From assembly GCA_030949705.1 (NCBI GenBank), contig JAUZSF010000004.1, forward strand, positions 17,501 to 81,500: 64,000 nt of DNA, given 5' to 3'. Shown piece after piece: positions 61,210 to 64,000 of this stretch. The DNA is from Robiginitomaculum sp. GTDB lineage: Bacteria; Pseudomonadota; Alphaproteobacteria; Caulobacterales; Maricaulaceae. Both the position numbers and the translations under genes were made by a program. A model generated the notes under the pieces. That model searched no databases. It had not been told where the DNA came from and saw nothing but the letters and a program-made list of their open reading frames with translations. The first letter of the stretch is position 1. Each line of letters starts with the position of its first letter.

Positions 61210-62916
61210 ATGTCCGTAACGGAAAGTCTAAACCCTACGCTTGAAGATTTCGAGCAAATGCTTGACGCCAGTTTTGGCGGCAAAGCCATGTTGGAAGGCC
61301 ATGTGGTCTCTGGTCTGGTTACCGCCGTTGAAAACGATGTGGTGATTGTTGATGTCGGTCTGAAGACCGAAGGCCGGATCCCGGTTCGCGAATTCATGTT
61401 CAATGGGGAACGTGAAGATGTAAAACCCGGCGACAAGGTTGATGTTTATCTGGAACGCGTTGAAAACGCCCTGGGCGACGCGGTTCTGTCGCGCGAAAAG
61501 GCACGCCGCGAAGAGGCCTGGGATCGTCTTGAAAAATCCCACGCCGCCGAAGAAACCGTCAACGGCACCATTATTGGTCGCGTCAAAGGTGGCTTTACCG
61601 TAGATCTGGGCGGCGCCAGCGCCTTCCTGCCGGGCAGCCAGGTCGACATCCGTCCGATCCGCGACGTAGGTCCGCTGATGGGTATGGAACAACCGTTTGC
61701 CATTCTTAAAATGGATCGTCCGCGTGGTAATATTGTGGTTTCACGCCGCGCCATTCTGGAAGAATCCCGCGCCGAACAACGTGCCGAGCTGATCAATCAG
61801 CTGCACGAAGGCGAAGTGCGCGAAGGCGTGGTGAAAAACATCACCGATTATGGCGCATTTGTGGACCTGGGCGGCATTGATGGCCTGCTGCACGTCACCG
61901 ATATGAGCTGGCGCCGGGTCAATCACCCCAGTCAGGTTCTGAATGTTGGCGACAAGATCGATGTGCAGATTGTTAAAATCAATCCGGACAGCCAGCGCAT
62001 CTCGCTGGGCATGAAACAGCTTCAGTCTGACCCATGGGAAGGCGTTGCCGCCAAATACCCCGTGGATGCCCGCTTTACCGGCCGCATCACCAATATCACT
62101 GAATATGGTGCCTTTGTGGAACTGGAACCGGGCATTGAAGGTCTGGTCCACGTTTCAGAAATGAGCTGGACCAAGAAAAATGTCCATCCGGGCAAAATCG
62201 TTTCCACTTCTCAGGAAGTAAACGTTGTGGTTCTGGACGTTGATCAGGAAAAACGCCGCATCTCCCTTGGCATCAAACAATGTGCCGACAATCCGTGGGA
62301 TGCGTTCGCCATGGAACACCCGATCGGATCTACCGTTGAAGGTGAAGTTAAAAACATCACCGAATTTGGCCTGTTTATCGGCCTGGATGGGATGATTGAT
62401 GGCATGGCGCATTTGTCCGATCTTTCCTGGGAAAAATCTGGCGACGAAGCCATTGCCGACTTCAAAAAAGGCGACATCGTCAAAGCCAAGGTTCTGGACA
62501 TCGACACCGACAAGGAACGTGTCTCTTTGGGTATCAAGCAACTGAGTGGCGACCCCATGGACGAAGGCGGCTATAAACGCGGTGAGATCGTTACCTGTGT
62601 GGTTAGCGAAATCACCTCCGGTGGGATCGAAGTCACCCTGGGTGAAGACGGCAAGGTCAAAGCGTTCATTCGTAAATCCGACCTGTCCCGTGATCGCAAT
62701 GAACAACGCCCCGAGCGCTTTGCGGTTGGCGACAAGGTTGATGCCAAGGTCACCAGCGTGGACCGGGCCTCACGGCGCATCTCGCTTTCCATCAAAGCCA
62801 TGGAAATGGACCAGGAAAAAGAAGCCATCGCACAATATGGTTCCTCCGATTCCGGTGCTTCTCTTGGCGACATTCTGGGCGAAGCGCTGAAAAGCCAAAG
62901 CGACAAGTCAGAATAA
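61210..62916 (+). CDS. rpsA: 30S ribosomal protein S1
   Basis: S1 binds mRNA on the 30S subunit and assists initiation. The 568-residue product contains six S1 (OB-fold) repeats, at about residues 30-100, 115-180, 200-270, 285-355, 370-440 and 455-525, with typical phrases such as VDLGGASAFLPGSQVD, DYGAFVDLGGIDGLLHVTDMSW, EYGAFVELEPGIEGLVHVSEMSW, and a short acidic C-terminus. Full six-repeat form, as in other proteobacteria. The ATG of MSVTES is used. It ends at a strong terminator. Confidence 0.97.
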   Translation: MSVTESLNPTLEDFEQMLDASFGGKAMLEGHVVSGLVTAVENDVVIVDVGLKTEGRIPVREFMFNGEREDVKPGDKVDVYLERVENALGDAVLSREKARREEAWDRLEKSHAAEETVNGTIIGRVKGGFTVDLGGASAFLPGSQVDIRPIRDVGPLMGMEQPFAILKMDRPRGNIVVSRRAILEESRAEQRAELINQLHEGEVREGVVKNITDYGAFVDLGGIDGLLHVTDMSWRRVNHPSQVLNVGDKIDVQIVKINPDSQRISLGMKQLQSDPWEGVAAKYPVDARFTGRITNITEYGAFVELEPGIEGLVHVSEMSWTKKNVHPGKIVSTSQEVNVVVLDVDQEKRRISLGIKQCADNPWDAFAMEHPIGSTVEGEVKNITEFGLFIGLDGMIDGMAHLSDLSWEKSGDEAIADFKKGDIVKAKVLDIDTDKERVSLGIKQLSGDPMDEGGYKRGEIVTCVVSEITSGGIEVTLGEDGKVKAFIRKSDLSRDRNEQRPERFAVGDKVDAKVTSVDRASRRISLSIKAMEMDQEKEAIAQYGSSDSGASLGDILGEALKSQSDKSE

Positions 62917-62942
62917 AATAGACTTAATTGTCGTAAAACAAG

Positions 62943-62972
62943 AAGACCGGGTCATTTGACCCGGTCTTTTTT
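62943..62972 (+). terminator. Intrinsic terminator after rpsA
   Basis: AAGACCGGGTC and GACCCGGTCTT form an 11-bp stem around ATTT, followed by TTTT. Confidence 0.93.
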
Positions 62973-63095
62973 ACATTCAGTATTAGTTTTTTCTAAAAAA
63001 GCACAGAATCCCTGACAGGCTGGTTGACGGCACGGGGATTCAAATGGCAAGTTCCCCTCTCACGTGTGGGGCACGGAAAAAGGCGGGATGGAAAG

Positions 63096-63389
63096 ATGAT
63101 CAAATCAGAATTGATCAGTACTCTGGTGGATGAAAATCCACATCTATATCAACGCGATATTGAAACCATTGTGGCAACGGTATTTGAAGAAATCACCAAG
63201 GCGCTGGAAAACGGCTCCCGGGTGGAACTGCGCGGCTTTGGCGCGTTTTCCGTTCGGCACCGAGAGGCCCGCACAGGGCGGAACCCGCGTTCGGGTACGT
63301 CGGTGGAGGTCAAGGCCAAGAGCGTGCCATTTTTCAAAGCCGGCAAAGAGCTGCGCGAAAAAGTCGACGCCGCCAGGAAAAAGAAATAA
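63096..63389 (+). CDS. ihfB: Integration host factor subunit beta
   Basis: IhfB pairs with IhfA in a DNA-bending heterodimer used in replication, transcription and recombination. The 97-residue product has the family form: [64 protein letters not shown] with the Pro-tipped beta-arm, then [12 protein letters not shown]. The start is the ATG at 63096, with GGATGGAAAG in front; upstream in-frame residues are not family-like. Confidence 0.96.
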   Translation: MIKSELISTLVDENPHLYQRDIETIVATVFEEITKALENGSRVELRGFGAFSVRHREARTGRNPRSGTSVEVKAKSVPFFKAGKELREKVDAARKKK

Positions 63390-63430
63390 CCAGCATCAAC
63401 ATACAAGCCATATAGGGTTTGAAAATATAC

Positions 63431-63460
63431 GGGGCATCTCATCTGCAGATGCCCCTTTTT
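63431..63460 (+). terminator. Intrinsic terminator after ihfB
   Basis: GGGGCATCT and AGATGCCCC form a 9-bp stem around CATCTGC, followed by TTTTT. Confidence 0.92.
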
Positions 63461-63509
63461 ATTATGGTGGGCGGATCATAAAGTGCGCCGCCAATGCGCG
63501 GAGTAAACC

Positions 63510-64000
63510 ATGGCCTTTGTTAAAATTTGTGGCCTGACCGAAACGGGCGGTGTTCGAGCGGCCCTTGATGCGGGTGCAGACATGCTGGGGTTTGTCTTTG
63601 CCGATAACAGCCCGCGCACCGTCACTCCTGCCCAGGCAGCGGCTCTGGCAGGACCGGCACGGGGCAAGGCCAAAATTGTGGCGGTGCTGGTCAATCCCGG
63701 TGACAAAAAGCTTAAAAAAATTGTCGACCAGCTGGCCCCGGATTATCTTCAGCTGCACGGGCGCGAAAAACCGGAACGGGTGCGCACCATCTGGAAAAAA
63801 TTCCATATTCCGGTGATCAAGGCCTTTGCTGTATCCAATGCCCACGATGTGGCCGATGCCAACCGCTATGCCCGCACAGCGGCAATGTTTCTTCTTGATG
63901 CCAGGCCCCCAAAGGGAAGGGCCCAAACCGGCGGCCATGGCCAAACCTTTGATTGGGATATTCTGCACGAAGCCCGTCTGGAAAAACCCTGGTTGCTGGC
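63510..64000 (+). CDS. trpF: Phosphoribosylanthranilate isomerase (3' end beyond window)
   Basis: TrpF isomerises phosphoribosylanthranilate in tryptophan synthesis. The 163 residues present start MAFVKICGLTETGGVRAALDAGADMLGFVFADNSPRTVT in sequence, with the catalytic Cys in VKICGLT. The barrel continues with VAVLVNPGD, DYLQLHGREKPERV and LLDARPPKGRAQTGGHGQTFDW, where the Asp and the glycine-rich phosphate loop are seen. The reading frame is open to base 64000, so the C-terminal 40-50 residues are missing from the window. Start ATG at 63510. Confidence 0.94.
   Translation, partial: MAFVKICGLTETGGVRAALDAGADMLGFVFADNSPRTVTPAQAAALAGPARGKAKIVAVLVNPGDKKLKKIVDQLAPDYLQLHGREKPERVRTIWKKFHIPVIKAFAVSNAHDVADANRYARTAAMFLLDARPPKGRAQTGGHGQTFDWDILHEARLEKPWLL

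Overview
The window comes from a moderately GC-rich alphaproteobacterial chromosome. The evidence is gene order and family type: ffh-rpsP-rimM-trmD-rplS with an acidic S16 tail, the FYDLN-acid zinc-ribbon gene beside tRNA-Ala and a CP4-type (class II) aroA, then cmk-rpsA-ihfB-trpF, plus a GlpSTPQV-type glycerol transporter. I cannot place it below class level. No rRNA operon, CRISPR array, transposase or prophage module is visible.

Layout. 1-1179 is a gene-free repeat reservoir. 1180-8851 carries yidD-thrS, then an envelope glycan group (O-antigen ligase-like protein, two GT2 transferases, an ArnT-like GT-C transferase) with an HMG-CoA lyase gene inside it. 8852-9773 is an AT-rich island with one orphan gene and a candidate antisense-strand small RNA sharing its terminator. 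9774-13515 is the ribosomal/SRP operon; ffh has a one-base frameshift in its P-loop codons. 13954-18129 holds a ureohydrolase, a methyltransferase, a GFA-like protein, a TorF-like porin and a diiron ferritin-like protein behind a perfect 21-bp palindromic operator.

18453-38200 is a metal-handling region: a Cu(I) P1B ATPase preceded by a Met/His/Cys-rich lipoprotein made of a recent tandem duplication; a secreted protein whose beta domain is interrupted by a long Asp/Asn/Gly tract; a FecI/FecR/TonB-receptor signalling set; a CzcCBA-type RND pump ending in a PII-NG gene; a CtaG-type protein; and a Zn/Cd/Pb-type P1B ATPase. The pump operon and the second ATPase share a near-identical MerR-type promoter (TTGAAC, exactly 19-bp spacer, dyad in the spacer). 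Probably one unseen MerR-family regulator controls both.

38247-47065 is a catabolic block: two acyl-CoA dehydrogenases divergent from an AtuA-like protein and a two-subunit biotin carboxylase, plus an epoxide-hydrolase-like enzyme. This suggests terpenoid or branched-chain acyl-CoA breakdown, which the distant HMG-CoA lyase could finish. 47073-52995 is the glycerol ABC transporter, with one canonical and one degenerate ATP site predicted. 53200-55374 is a YtrA-type GntR/ABC set with a candidate operator. 55655-57500 is a DEAD-box helicase with a one-base shift at an A8 run. 57611-64000 is housekeeping: arfB, tRNA-Ala(GGC), a zinc-ribbon gene, aroA-cmk-rpsA, ihfB and a trpF cut by the window end.

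The features with the best claim to novelty are the paired MerR-type promoters with the PII-NG efflux operon, the duplicated Met-rich lipoprotein, the interrupted secreted domain, the operator-controlled diiron protein and the candidate small RNA.
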